A DNA stretch of 64,000 bases from Kitasatospora sp040298565 (GCF_040298565.1 NZ_JBEPAK010000001.1:1-64000), one strand, 5' to 3'; shown: positions 8,982 through 17,850, counted from the first letter of the stretch. Notes: generated by a model from the sequence alone, not told the origin. Program-made: numbers and translations.

Positions 8982-9596
8982 ATGAGTTACTGCACGCCCT
9001 GCCGACGCCACCTCAACGGCGCGCTCTCCTGCCCCGGTTGCGGCCGGGCCGCCGAAACCCCTGCCGGGGACGCGGTGCACCGCGCCACGACCCCGGACGA
9101 GGTGCCGTCCGCCGCCTCCGCGCCGCCGCACCGCTCGGCAGGGCGCTCGACCCGGCGGCGGGGCGGGCGGTTCCGGCGGCCCGCCCTGGCCGCGTCGGCC
9201 GCCGGTGTGGTGGTCTGCGGGCTGGCCACCGTCCTGTTGGCCGGCGGCAACTCGGACGGCGCGGTGTCCCCCGCCTCCGCCGGCACCGACTCGCCCTCGC
9301 CGAACACCGCCGCCGTTTCCGGCGCGCCCGTCGCACCGGCGCCGGCCACCACGACAGCCGCGGCCCGCCCGCAGCCGTCGGCCACCTCCACCCGGCCGAA
9401 GCCGTCCGGCAGCGCCACCGCAGCGCTCCCCTCTGGCCCGCCCGCGTCCTCCGCCTCCCGTCCTCCGGCGGACCCGCCCGCGAAACCCTCCCCGAGCACC
9501 ACGGGGACGAACCCCGGCCCCGTCCCGCCGCCCTCCGCCACCCCGCACCCGAGCGGCACACCGAGCTGCACGCGTTTCCTGCTGTGGTGCACCTGA
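8982..9596 (+). CDS. SCO2400-like zinc-ribbon membrane protein
   Basis: A 204-residue protein beginning SYCTPCRRHL, with CXXC pairs at CTPC and CPGC that form a zinc ribbon in the first 22 residues. Basic residues, a single transmembrane helix (about 68-88) and a long Pro/Ser/Thr-rich segment follow, and the end is CTRFLLWCT. This architecture is common in Streptomyces (SCO2400 type) and its function is unknown. The ATG at 8982 is the only start that keeps the zinc ribbon; the Shine-Dalgarno is weak. The last codons are duplicated downstream (copies at 9523-9741 and 9754-9960). Confidence 0.75.
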   Translation: MSYCTPCRRHLNGALSCPGCGRAAETPAGDAVHRATTPDEVPSAASAPPHRSAGRSTRRRGGRFRRPALAASAAGVVVCGLATVLLAGGNSDGAVSPASAGTDSPSPNTAAVSGAPVAPAPATTTAAARPQPSATSTRPKPSGSATAALPSGPPASSASRPPADPPAKPSPSTTGTNPGPVPPPSATPHPSGTPSCTRFLLWCT

Positions 9597-9960
9597 GCGA
9601 GTCACCTCCCCGGGGTCCGGCGGCCCGGGCGAGGTCCCCGCGCACTGCGGGAAGGGACGGGCTCGGTCCAGGCCCCGCGCCCGGCGCAGCCGGACACCGA
9701 GGGCCTCCGGGGCGATGATCGGCTCCGGATCGTCAGGGGCGGCCCCTGCCCAGTCCCGCCGCCCTCCGCCACCCCGCACCCGAGCTGCACGCGCTTCCTG
9801 TTGTGGTGCACCTGAGCGAGTCACCTCCCCGGGCTCCGGCGGCCCGGGCGAGGTCACCGCGCGCTGCGGGGAGGGACGGGCTCAGTCCAGACCCCGCGCC
9901 CGGCGCAGCCGGACACCGAGGGCCTCCGGGGCGATGATCGGCTCCGGGTAGTCGGGGGCG
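9523..9960. repeat. Tandem segmental duplication of a convergent gene junction
   Basis: Copy 1 is 9523-9741 (219 bp) and copy 2 is 9754-9960 (207 bp), highly similar apart from a 12-bp gap in copy 2 and scattered substitutions. Copy 1 holds the real 3' end of the zinc-ribbon gene and a broken copy of the photolyase C-terminal codons, in which the stop TGA has become CGA. Copy 2 holds a remnant of the zinc-ribbon C terminus (CTRFLLWCT) and the real photolyase end. Confidence 0.88.
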
Positions 9961-11201
9961 AGCGGCCAGGGGCGGTGGACGGTGGGGCCGGGGAGGTGGG
10001 CGAGCTCGGGCAGCCAGCGGCGGACGTAGGCGCCGTCGGGGTCGTACCGGTCGGCCTGGCGGAGCGGGTTGAGGACCCGGTTGGGCCGGGTGTCGGTGCC
10101 GGTGCCCGCGACCCACTGCCAGTTGAGCTGGTTGTTCGCGATGTCACCGTCGACCAGCAGGGACAGGAAGTGGGCCGCGCCGATCCGCCAGTCCAGGTAC
10201 AGCGTCTTGGCGAGGAAGCTCGCGGTGAGCAGGCGGGCGCGGTTGTGCATCCAGCCCTCGTGGGCGAGCTGGCGCATCCCGGCGTCGATGATCGGGTAGC
10301 CGGTGCGGCCCTGCCGCCAGGCTTCGGCCTCGTCCTCGTCCTGGTGCCAGTGGTCGTCCCTGCCGCGGTAGTCGCGGTGCGCCGCGTCGGGGCGGGCGGC
10401 GAGGACCTGGTGGTGGAAGTCCCGCCAGGCGAGCTGCCGGACGAAGGCCTCGGCGCCGTCACCGCCGCGCTCGAGGGCCCGAACGGTCAGCTCCGTGGGT
10501 GACAGGCAGCCGAAGTGCAGGTACGGGGAGAGCCGGGAGGTGGAGTCCGCCGCGAGGTCGTCGTGCACGTCCTCGTAGGCGTCGACGTCCCAGCGCCGCC
10601 AGCGCGCCCGCGCCGCCGACTCGCCACCGTGCAGGAGGCCCGGGGAGAACGGGCCGCTGACGATCAGGTTCTCGCTGCCGATGCCGTCGGGCGTCCGGAT
10701 CACCCGGGGCGCGCCGAGCACCGTACGGCGGGGGGACTGCTGCCACGCGCGGTGGTACGGGGTGAAGACCGCGTAGTGGTCGCGGCCGGCCGGGGCGATC
10801 CGGCCCGGCGGGATGACGGTCACCGAGGCGTCGTGGACGTGCAGGCGCGCCCCGAACAGTGCCTGCAGCCCGGCCTCGCGCCGGCGGGCGAAGGCGCTCA
10901 CCCCGGCGGCGACGTGCACGGTCGCTGCGCCGGTCTCGGCTGCCACCCGGGCCGTCTCCTCGGCGGTTCCGCCGCGGCGCACGACCAGGCGGGAGCCCGC
11001 CCGGCGCAGCGAGGCGTCCAGGTCGGCGAGGCAGTCACTCAGGAAGGCCTGCCGGTTGGGCGCGGCGAAGCCCGCCTTCTCCACGCCGGGGTCGAGGACG
11101 AACAGCGGGACCACCTGGTCCGCCGCGTCACGTGCGGCGTGCAGGACGGGGTTGTCGTGGAGGCGAAGGTCCTGGGTGAACAGGGCGATCGAGACGGTCA
11201 T
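9882..11201 (-). CDS. phr: Deoxyribodipyrimidine photo-lyase (class I CPD photolyase)
   Basis: A 439-residue flavoprotein that uses blue light to split cyclobutane pyrimidine dimers. The N-terminal alpha/beta antenna domain begins with LFTQDLRLHDNP, and the C-terminal FAD-binding helical domain contains DAGMRQL, GWMHNRARLL, LYLDWRIGA and NQLNWQWVAG. In actinomycetes the antenna is usually 8-HDF; this cannot be read from the sequence. It is the last gene of the lit module, so light induction through LitS is expected. The start ATG 11201 has GAAGG 8 nt upstream. Its C-terminal codons are duplicated at 9650-9741. Confidence 0.95.
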   Translation of the reverse strand: MTVSIALFTQDLRLHDNPVLHAARDAADQVVPLFVLDPGVEKAGFAAPNRQAFLSDCLADLDASLRRAGSRLVVRRGGTAEETARVAAETGAATVHVAAGVSAFARRREAGLQALFGARLHVHDASVTVIPPGRIAPAGRDHYAVFTPYHRAWQQSPRRTVLGAPRVIRTPDGIGSENLIVSGPFSPGLLHGGESAARARWRRWDVDAYEDVHDDLAADSTSRLSPYLHFGCLSPTELTVRALERGGDGAEAFVRQLAWRDFHHQVLAARPDAAHRDYRGRDDHWHQDEDEAEAWRQGRTGYPIIDAGMRQLAHEGWMHNRARLLTASFLAKTLYLDWRIGAAHFLSLLVDGDIANNQLNWQWVAGTGTDTRPNRVLNPLRQADRYDPDGAYVRRWLPELAHLPGPTVHRPWPLAPDYPEPIIAPEALGVRLRRARGLD

Positions 11202-11437
11202 CGGCGGGCCTTCGGGAATGTCGGAAACGGATGCGGTCGGGTTCCCCGGTGCGGGCGGGGACCGGCCCGGCGGACGGGAGACTGACAGGCGGGCAGTGGA
11301 CAGGCTGGACGGACCCTCCCCACTCTGTAGGTCCTTCGGAGCCGGGCGCATCGCGGATTGGTACGACTGCCACGCCCGGCGGTCAGGCCGCTTCGCCGTC
11401 GCCGGTCGGACGGCCCGCGCGAGCGCGGGTGCACGGA

Positions 11438-12931
11438 TCAGGCGGCGCCGAGTGCGCGCGCCGTGATGTTGCGGGCCATCGCGTCGAACACCAGGCCGTG
11501 GAAGGGGGCCACCGACCACCAGTAGGCGTGGCCGGCCAGTCCGTGCGGGTGGAACAGTGCCCGCTGGTGGTAGCAGGCGCCGCCGTCGCCGTCCGGGGTG
11601 ACCCGCAGTTCGAGCCAGGCCAGGCCCGGGAGGCGCATCTCGGCCCGCAGTCGCAGCAGGCGCCCGGGTTCGATCTCCTCCACCCGCCAGAAGTCGAGGG
11701 CGTCGCCGACCCGCAGGTGGTCGCGGTCGCGTCGGCCGCGGCGCAGCCCGACGCCGCCGACCAGCCGGTCGACGATGCCGCGCACGCCCCAGGCGAAGGG
11801 GAGGGAGTACCAGCCGTTCTCGCCGCCGACGCCTTCCACGACCCGCCACAGGGCTGCGGGGTCGGCTGCCACCCGTCGCTCGCGGAGGTCCTGGTAGAGG
11901 CTGCCGCCGGCCCAGTCCGGGTCGGTGGGAAGCGGGTCGCTGGGGGCGCCCGGCAGTGAGGCGGAGGACCACCGGGTGGTGACCCGGGCCTCGCGGATGC
12001 GGCGCAGGGCGAGTTCGACGGCGCGGTCGAACCCGGTCAGCCCTGCCGGCGGGTCGGGGATCCACCGCGCGATGTCGTGCTCGCCGCAGACGACCTCGTG
12101 CCGCAGCGACTCCACCAGCGGACGGGCGAGCGGTCCGGGTACGGGGGTGACCAGGCCGACCCAGAGGCTGGACAGCGCCGGGGACAGCACGGGCACGGGC
12201 ACGATCAGCCGGCGGGGCAGGCCGGCCGCCCTGGCGTAGCGCTGCATCATCAGCCGGTAGGTGAGGACGTCCGGCCCGCCGATGTCGAAGGCCCGGTCGA
12301 CCTCGGGCGGCAGGGCGGCGGCACCGACGAGGTAGTGGAGCACGTCGCGCACGGCGATGGGCTGGATGCGGGTGTCGACCCAGCGGGGCGTGACCATGGC
12401 GGGCAGGCGCTCGGTCAGGTAGCGGAGCATCTCGAAGGAGGCGGAGCCGGAGCCGATGATGACGGCGGCCCGCAGTTCGGCGGTGGGCACGCCGCCGGTC
12501 CGCAGGGCCCGGCCGACCTCCGCCCGGGAGCGCAGGTGCGGTGAGAGCTCGGCCTCGGGGACTCCGGAGGGCACCAGCCCGCTGAGGTAGACGATCCGGC
12601 CGACGCCCGCCTCCGCGGCCGCCCGGGCGAAGGAGCGGGCGGCGCGCCGGTCGGTGTCCTCGAAGCCCCGCCCGGTGCCCAGGGAGTGGACCAGGTAGTA
12701 GGCGACGTCGACACCGTCGAGGGCGCCCGCCAGGGTCTCGGGCCGGGTGACGTCACCGGTCGCCACCTCCACCTCGGAGCGCCAGGGCTGGTCGCGCAGG
12801 CGCCCGGGGTCGCGGGCCAGGCAGCGCACCCGGTATCCGGCGGAGAGCAGTTCGGGAACCAGCCGTCCGCCGATGTAGCCGGTGGCTCCGGTGACCAGGC
12901 AGCGCGCGCCGGTCGGGGTTCGGTCCTCCAC
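11438..12931 (-). CDS. litQ: LitQ-like SDR/NAD(P)-binding protein with C-terminal DUF2867
   Basis: A 497-residue protein. The N-terminal atypical SDR domain has VTGATGYIGGRL (about residues 14-25) and DVAYYLVHSLG, as in NmrA/YbjT-type epimerases; a DUF2867 domain follows (about 340-497). Its order in the cluster (sigma factor, MerR-B12 regulator, this gene, photolyase) matches the lit locus of S. coelicolor, where the oxidoreductase is called litQ. The catalytic function is unknown. The GTG start at 12931 has GGAAGGAG 6 nt upstream. A 153-bp gap with a hairpin separates it from litR, so it may have its own control. Confidence 0.82.
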   Translation of the reverse strand: MEDRTPTGARCLVTGATGYIGGRLVPELLSAGYRVRCLARDPGRLRDQPWRSEVEVATGDVTRPETLAGALDGVDVAYYLVHSLGTGRGFEDTDRRAARSFARAAAEAGVGRIVYLSGLVPSGVPEAELSPHLRSRAEVGRALRTGGVPTAELRAAVIIGSGSASFEMLRYLTERLPAMVTPRWVDTRIQPIAVRDVLHYLVGAAALPPEVDRAFDIGGPDVLTYRLMMQRYARAAGLPRRLIVPVPVLSPALSSLWVGLVTPVPGPLARPLVESLRHEVVCGEHDIARWIPDPPAGLTGFDRAVELALRRIREARVTTRWSSASLPGAPSDPLPTDPDWAGGSLYQDLRERRVAADPAALWRVVEGVGGENGWYSLPFAWGVRGIVDRLVGGVGLRRGRRDRDHLRVGDALDFWRVEEIEPGRLLRLRAEMRLPGLAWLELRVTPDGDGGACYHQRALFHPHGLAGHAYWWSVAPFHGLVFDAMARNITARALGAA

Positions 12932-12963
12932 CGTCGGCTCCTTCCGTGCAGCTCACCTCACCT

Positions 12964-12987
12964 CCCCCATCCTTCAACGGACGGGGG
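12964..12987 (-). promoter_or_regulatory. Leader hairpin between litR and litQ
   Basis: Arms CCCCCATCC and GGACGGGGG pair over 9 positions with one G-T wobble around a TTCAAC loop. The hairpin lies about 35 nt upstream of litQ on the transcript side and could be a terminator or attenuator after litR. Confidence 0.4.
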
Positions 12988-13084
12988 ACGCGTGGTATTC
13001 GGAGCGGAGGGGTGCCCGGATGGGCCGGGGGGCGCCGAGCCGGGCGGACAGGGCCGCGGCGGGGCGGGGGCGAGGGACTTCCGG

Positions 13085-14179
13085 TCAGCGGAGCAGGGCA
13101 GCCAGCTGGTCGAGGGCGGTGGCGAGGTCGCGGGGCCGCAGGGCGCCGGGCGGGCGGCGTGGGCCGGACCAGCCGGGCCCGGCGGCCAGGACGACGGGGC
13201 GGGCCCGTGCGCCGGGCGGCCCCCACTCGACCCGGGCGACGCAGCCGGCCAGGGCCCGGTCCGCTGTGCGGGCGGCCTGGGACCAGAGCAGCACGGCGGG
13301 CGGCCCGGTGCGGCGGACGGCTTCCAGGAGCGCGTCGGGCGGCAGGGCGGGGCCGAACATCCGGAACGGCAGGCCGCGTTCGGCGAGGCCCGCGGCGACC
13401 GCCTCCAGGGCGAGGCTGTGCAGTTCCGCCGGCATGCCGGCGAGCAGCACGGCCGGTCCGCCGGGAGGCTCCGGCCGGTCGGCGGCACGGCGCAGCGCGA
13501 CGGCGACGTGCCAGGACAGCAGGTGTTCCACCTCCACGTACCGTTCGCCCTCGGTGGCCCATTTGCGCCCGACCGCCCGGAGGGCCGGCGTCATCACCTC
13601 GTTCCACGCGGCGACCGGGCCGAGCTCCTCGACGGTGCGGCGCAGGATCCGTGCCATCTCGGGCGCGTCGAGGCGCACCGCGGCGCGGGCCAGGCCCCGG
13701 CACTCGGGGCGGACGGTGCCCACGCCCAGGGTGGCGCCCCCGCGGGCCGACACCGCTGCCCCCGGTTCCGGGGCCGAGGGCCGGGCGGGAGTCGAGGGCG
13801 TGGACCGGGCTCCGGCCAGGGCCGCGCGGGCGGCTTCGGCCGGGGGCACTCCGCGGGCGGTGAGCCGGCACATCTCCTCCAGCACCGCCACGTCCCCCGG
13901 CTCCCACCGGCGGTGCCGCCCGGGGGCGCGGTGCGCGGGGCCCAGGCCGTAGCGGCGTTCCCAGGAGCGGATCGTGGTGGGCGAGACCCCGAGCCGCAGG
14001 GCGAGGGCTCCGGTGGTCAGTCCGGGCGCCTCGAGGCCGAGGGGCCCGGACTGACCGGGCGGACCTGCGGGGTCCGCGGGGTCGGGCGCGCCGGCCGGGT
14101 CGGCCGGAGGGGCCGGGGATTTCGGGGAGGTCGGCGGGTTGGGGGACTTCCGAGCCGTCGGAGTGGTCGGGGCGGTCAC
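13085..14179 (-). CDS. litR: LitR/CarH-type MerR regulator with B12-binding domain
   Basis: A 364-residue light sensor. A long Pro/Ala-rich N-terminal region leads to a MerR winged helix (TTGALALRLGVSPTTIRSW, about 54-73). A helical linker carries W207 and the E218-H219 pair, and a cobalamin-binding domain carries H254 in AELHSLAL as the expected lower cobalt ligand. Proteins of this family hold adenosylcobalamin and release DNA when light breaks the Co-C bond. I place the start at GTG 14179, which overlaps the litS stop as GTGA; an upstream GTG at 14224 would overlap litS by 49 nt. Here it probably controls the litS operon. Confidence 0.9.
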   Translation of the reverse strand: MTAPTTPTARKSPNPPTSPKSPAPPADPAGAPDPADPAGPPGQSGPLGLEAPGLTTGALALRLGVSPTTIRSWERRYGLGPAHRAPGRHRRWEPGDVAVLEEMCRLTARGVPPAEAARAALAGARSTPSTPARPSAPEPGAAVSARGGATLGVGTVRPECRGLARAAVRLDAPEMARILRRTVEELGPVAAWNEVMTPALRAVGRKWATEGERYVEVEHLLSWHVAVALRRAADRPEPPGGPAVLLAGMPAELHSLALEAVAAGLAERGLPFRMFGPALPPDALLEAVRRTGPPAVLLWSQAARTADRALAGCVARVEWGPPGARARPVVLAAGPGWSGPRRPPGALRPRDLATALDQLAALLR

Positions 14180-14931
14180 GGGTGCGAGCCTACGGCCTGG
14201 CGGCGCGGACCGGTCGGCGGGCACGCGTGCCGGAGGGAGGGCGCCTCGGGCAGGTCGCCGAGGTGGCGGCGCAGCCGCGAGAGGGCGTCACGGATGCGGG
14301 TCTTGACGGTTCCCAGGGGCGCTCCGGTGACGGCGGCCGCCTGGGCCTGGGTGCAGCCTCCGAAGTAGACCAGCAGCAGGCACTCGCGTTGCACGTCGGA
14401 CAGTGCGGCCAGGGCCCGTCGGACGCGGTCGCGGTCGAGATTGCCCTCGACCCGGTCGGCGACCTCGTCGAAGACCGGCGCGTAGGCGCGTACGGCGACG
14501 GCGCGGTCGCGGTCGGCGGCGGCCTGGGCGGAGCGGACCCGGTCGACGGCGCGCCGGTGGGCGAGGGTGAGGATCCAGGGCAGGACCTCGCCCCGCTCGG
14601 GGCGGTAGCGCGGAGCCTCCCGCCACACCTGCCAGAACGTCTCCTGGAGGACCTCCTCGGCCTGGGCGTGATCGCGGACCACCCGCAGGACGAGCCCGTG
14701 GACGGTGTCGGCGGTGGCCCGGTAGAGGTCCTCGAAGGCCGGCTCGTCGGCGTGGGCGGTGCGGGCCATCAGGGCGCGCAGCCGGGCGCGCCCGCCGTCG
14801 GCGGGCTCGGGAACGGCTCGGCGGACGATCCGGGCGGGGGTGGGCGGGGCGAACGGCCCGTCGGTGATTGCCTCCACCGTCCGACCGTCGCGCAGCCATG
14901 ACACGGGGTCCCATCCGCAGCGTTTTCGCAT
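14176..14931 (-). CDS. litS: ECF sigma factor LitS
   Basis: An ECF sigma factor of up to 251 residues. The sigma2 region is FEDLYRATADTVHGLVLRVVRD followed by AEEVLQETFWQVW (split here for length); the sigma4 region includes LSDVQRECLLLVYFGG and the HTH end GTVKTRIRDALSRLR. It is first in the lit module and directly coupled to litR. Family knowledge (S. coelicolor litS) says it directs RNA polymerase to light-induced promoters. The start is uncertain: ATG 14931 gives a long N terminus without a Shine-Dalgarno, and shorter starts (for example ATG 14771) keep all of sigma2. Confidence 0.85.
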   Translation of the reverse strand: MRKRCGWDPVSWLRDGRTVEAITDGPFAPPTPARIVRRAVPEPADGGRARLRALMARTAHADEPAFEDLYRATADTVHGLVLRVVRDHAQAEEVLQETFWQVWREAPRYRPERGEVLPWILTLAHRRAVDRVRSAQAAADRDRAVAVRAYAPVFDEVADRVEGNLDRDRVRRALAALSDVQRECLLLVYFGGCTQAQAAAVTGAPLGTVKTRIRDALSRLRRHLGDLPEAPSLRHACPPTGPRRQAVGSHP

Positions 14932-15059
14932 CGTTTGCGGCGGGTGTGGCGGCTGGCGGTGCGGCGCCCTGGCCGCCCGGACGGGTTGGTCGCGAGGACG
15001 CGGCCGCAGCGGGCGGCTCGGGCCTCGCCGCGGGAGCCGGGCGGTGACCGGAGTCCTCG

Positions 15060-16166
15060 TCAGCTGTCGCGGGTGGCCCCGTCGTACCGGAAGCACGGGT
15101 AGCCCGGCAGCGGGTCCGCCGCCCATCCGCCCGCCTCCCATCCGCCCGCGACCTCGCGCAGCAGCAGCCGCATCGTCTCCGCGAACGCCGGGAACCCGTC
15201 CATCGCCGCAGCCGTCTCCCAGCGGTGCCTGAGTACCTGCCGCCTGGTCGGCACCGGGCGACGGGTGCGGTGCATCGGACCGTCCTCGACCGTGCGGGGC
15301 AGCAGTCGCACGGTCGCGTTGACCGTCCACACGGCGACGGCCCGGCGCATGCCGTCCTCCCACACGGCGTCCTCGGCGAGCGCCGGGTAGACCGGGACGA
15401 CCGCGGCCCGGTACGCCGCCTCGATCCTGCGGGCGAGGCCGCCCGGAAGGTCGAACACGCACCAGCAGGTGGAGAACGGCATCCGGCAGTACGCCGCGGT
15501 GAGGAACACCGACTGGAAGCAGGCCACCTCGAAGTCCAGCAGCCACAGGCCCTCGGGGGTGATCAGGTTGTTGTCCGGGCAGGTGTCCCCCGGGGTGAAC
15601 GCCGGGTACTCCGCACCGACCGCGGTCACGATCCGGGCGAGCTCCCCGTCCAGCCCGACCGGAGCGGCAATACCGGCCGCTTCGAGGACGCGGGGGAACT
15701 CGGCGGCGGCCTTCGCGATCCACGGCTCCTGTGCCCAGGTCGGCATTCCCCGGTCGTACCGCGCCCACAGCCCGGCCAGTTCCTCATCCCGTCCGACCGA
15801 CCGCGCCGCGAGCGTGCCGAGCCCGCGTGCCCAGGCCAGCAGCCCCTCCTCGGCGGCCTTGGGGTCGGTCCCCAGCAGGAGGTCGGCGAGCGTGGGCGAG
15901 TCCCCGAGGTCCGCCAGGACCAGCAGCGGCACCTCGGGATCCACTCCGAGGAGCGGCGGGCCGGCCAGGCCGAGCGTGAGCCCGGCGGCCTCCGCCGTGA
16001 AACCGCGCAGGGCGTCCGGGCCACCCGTGTAGGCCTTGACGATGACGCTGCGCCCCTCGGCCGTGCGGCAGCGCAGCACGGTGGTGCGGGAGCTGCCGCC
16101 CAGGCCGACCGGTTCGCAGAGCCGGGTTCCGAGGAGTTCACCGGCGGCGCGCAGGATCTCGTTCAT
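15060..16166 (-). CDS. Aminoglycoside phosphotransferase-like (APH/ChoK) family protein
   Basis: A 368-residue kinase-fold protein. An N-lobe lysine lies in SVIVKAYTGG and the C-lobe catalytic loop is PGDTCPDNNLI, followed by LLDFEVACF. The usual HGD start of the Brenner motif is PGD here, but the catalytic Asp, the Asn and the metal-binding Asp are present. Phosphorylation of a small molecule is likely; resistance to an antibiotic is not shown. Start ATG 16166 has GGAGG 8 nt upstream. It lies upstream of litS on the same strand with a 128-bp gap. Confidence 0.75.
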   Translation of the reverse strand: MNEILRAAGELLGTRLCEPVGLGGSSRTTVLRCRTAEGRSVIVKAYTGGPDALRGFTAEAAGLTLGLAGPPLLGVDPEVPLLVLADLGDSPTLADLLLGTDPKAAEEGLLAWARGLGTLAARSVGRDEELAGLWARYDRGMPTWAQEPWIAKAAAEFPRVLEAAGIAAPVGLDGELARIVTAVGAEYPAFTPGDTCPDNNLITPEGLWLLDFEVACFQSVFLTAAYCRMPFSTCWCVFDLPGGLARRIEAAYRAAVVPVYPALAEDAVWEDGMRRAVAVWTVNATVRLLPRTVEDGPMHRTRRPVPTRRQVLRHRWETAAAMDGFPAFAETMRLLLREVAGGWEAGGWAADPLPGYPCFRYDGATRDS

Positions 16167-16392
16167 CCCGGCATCCTCCATCCGCCGGCGGACCGGCTTC
16201 CACACGATTTCGGTCGAGTTGGTTCCGTCGGTCGGCCGCAGTCGGCCGCGGGCGGCCGGTGATGGGTGGCCGGTGGTGGGTGCCCGGTGGTGGGTCCCGC
16301 GGTGGTGGGTGGCCGGTGGTCCGGTTCGGTCCGCCGTCTCCTGCGTCCAGTAGGGTGCGCCGACATCGGAACTCACCGGAGGGTACGGATCC

Positions 16393-17664
16393 ATGAGCAC
16401 GTCGGCGCCGACGAGCGGGCCCCGGGAGCTGCGGCGGCGGCTGGGCGTGGTCGACGCGGTGGTGATCGGACTGGGGTCGATGATCGGCGCGGGCGTCTTC
16501 GCCGCGCTCGCCCCCGCCGCCGGCGCCGCCGGGTCGGGGCTGCTCGTCGGTCTGGCCCTGGCCGGCGCGGTGGCGTACTGCAACGCGACCTCCTCCGCCC
16601 GGCTGGCCGCCCGCTACCCGCAGTCAGGCGGGACCTACGTGTACGGCCGCGAGCGGCTCGGCGAGTTCTGGGGGTACCTCGCCGGGTGGGGCTTCGTGGT
16701 CGGCAAGACGGCCTCGTGCGCGGCGATGGCCCTCACCGTCGGCTCGTACGTGTGGCCCGGGCAGGCGCACGCCGTCGCGGTCGCGGCGGTCGTCGTGCTG
16801 ACCGGGGTCAACTACGTCGGCGTGCAGAAGGCCGCCTGGCTGACGCGGGGGATCGTCGCAGTGGTGCTGGCCGTGCTCGCCGCGGTCGTGGTCGGCTGCC
16901 TGTTCGGGGGCGACGTCGACACCGGCCGCTGGGCGGTCGGCGCGGACACGGGCTTCCACGGGGTGCTGCAGGCCGCGGGGCTGCTGTTCTTCGCCTTCGC
17001 CGGGTACGCCCGGATCGCCACCCTCGGCGAGGAGGTCCGCGATCCGCAGCGCACGATCCCCCGGGCGATCCCACTGGCGCTCGGCATCACGCTGGTCGTC
17101 TACGCCGCCGTCGCGCTGGCCGTGCTGGCGGTGCTCGGCCCCGTGCGGCTGGCCCACGCCGGGGCGCCGCTGGCGGACGCCGTCCGGGCGGCCGGTTCGC
17201 CGGGCCTCGCCCCGGTCGTCCGGGTCGGTGCGGCCGTGGCCGCGCTCGGCTCGCTGCTGGCGCTGATCCTCGGTGTCTCCCGCACCACCCTGGCGATGGC
17301 CCGGGACCGGCACCTGCCGCACCGTCTGGCCGCCGTGCACCCCCGCTTCGGCGTGCCGCACCGGGCCGAGCTGGCCGTCGGCGCGGTGGTCGCCGCGGTC
17401 GCGGCCGCCGGCGACCTGCGGGGCGCGATCGGCTTCTCCTCGTTCGGCGTGCTCGCCTACTACGCCGTCGCCAACGCCTCGGCCTGGACGCTCACTTCCG
17501 CGGAGGGGCGGCCCCCGAGGGTGGTGCCCGTCCTCGGTGCGGCCGGCTGCCTGGTGCTGGCCCTAGCCCTGCCCGCGGCCTCGGTGCTGTGGGGGGCGGT
17601 GGTGCTCGCGGTCGGGGCGGCCGCCTACGGCGTGCGCCGAGCCCTCGCACGCCGGTCCGGCTGA
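16393..17664 (+). CDS. APC family permease
   Basis: A 423-residue amino acid/polyamine/organocation transporter with about 12 membrane segments. The first helix shows the APC signature GLGSMIGAGVFAAL (about residues 32-45), and GGTYVYGRERLGEFWGYLAGW follows in helix 3 (given for orientation of the substrate path). The substrate is unknown. It is transcribed alone, divergent from the kinase-like gene, and the ATG at 16393 follows CACCGGAGGGTACGGATCC with GGAGG 9 nt upstream. Confidence 0.88.
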   Translation: MSTSAPTSGPRELRRRLGVVDAVVIGLGSMIGAGVFAALAPAAGAAGSGLLVGLALAGAVAYCNATSSARLAARYPQSGGTYVYGRERLGEFWGYLAGWGFVVGKTASCAAMALTVGSYVWPGQAHAVAVAAVVVLTGVNYVGVQKAAWLTRGIVAVVLAVLAAVVVGCLFGGDVDTGRWAVGADTGFHGVLQAAGLLFFAFAGYARIATLGEEVRDPQRTIPRAIPLALGITLVVYAAVALAVLAVLGPVRLAHAGAPLADAVRAAGSPGLAPVVRVGAAVAALGSLLALILGVSRTTLAMARDRHLPHRLAAVHPRFGVPHRAELAVGAVVAAVAAAGDLRGAIGFSSFGVLAYYAVANASAWTLTSAEGRPPRVVPVLGAAGCLVLALALPAASVLWGAVVLAVGAAAYGVRRALARRSG

Positions 17665-17821
17665 GTCCGCGCGGCGGCGGCCGGCTGTGTCCGCTGCGGC
17701 GGCGGGGCCCGCTGAGGCGGCCGGGGCAGGAGGGGCGGTCGATCGCGGCTGGTCCGGCGGGGTCCGCCGCACGCGGTCCGATCAACGGCCGTCGGGATGT
17801 CGCCGTGTCCGTAATGAACGG

Positions 17822-17850
17822 TTGTGTTCCCTATCTCCCCGCACTACTGT
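17822..17850 (+). promoter_or_regulatory. Possible sigma-70-like promoter of the MFS gene
   Basis: TTGTGT (17822-17827) and TACTGT (17845-17850) are spaced by 17 bp, about 65 bp before the MFS start. Both hexamers match the consensus only in part. Confidence 0.3.

Noticed and set aside
6951..9596. An 881-codon rightward open frame over the glucanase
   Set aside because: It is the +1 shadow of the GH64 gene until the real zinc-ribbon gene begins at 8982.
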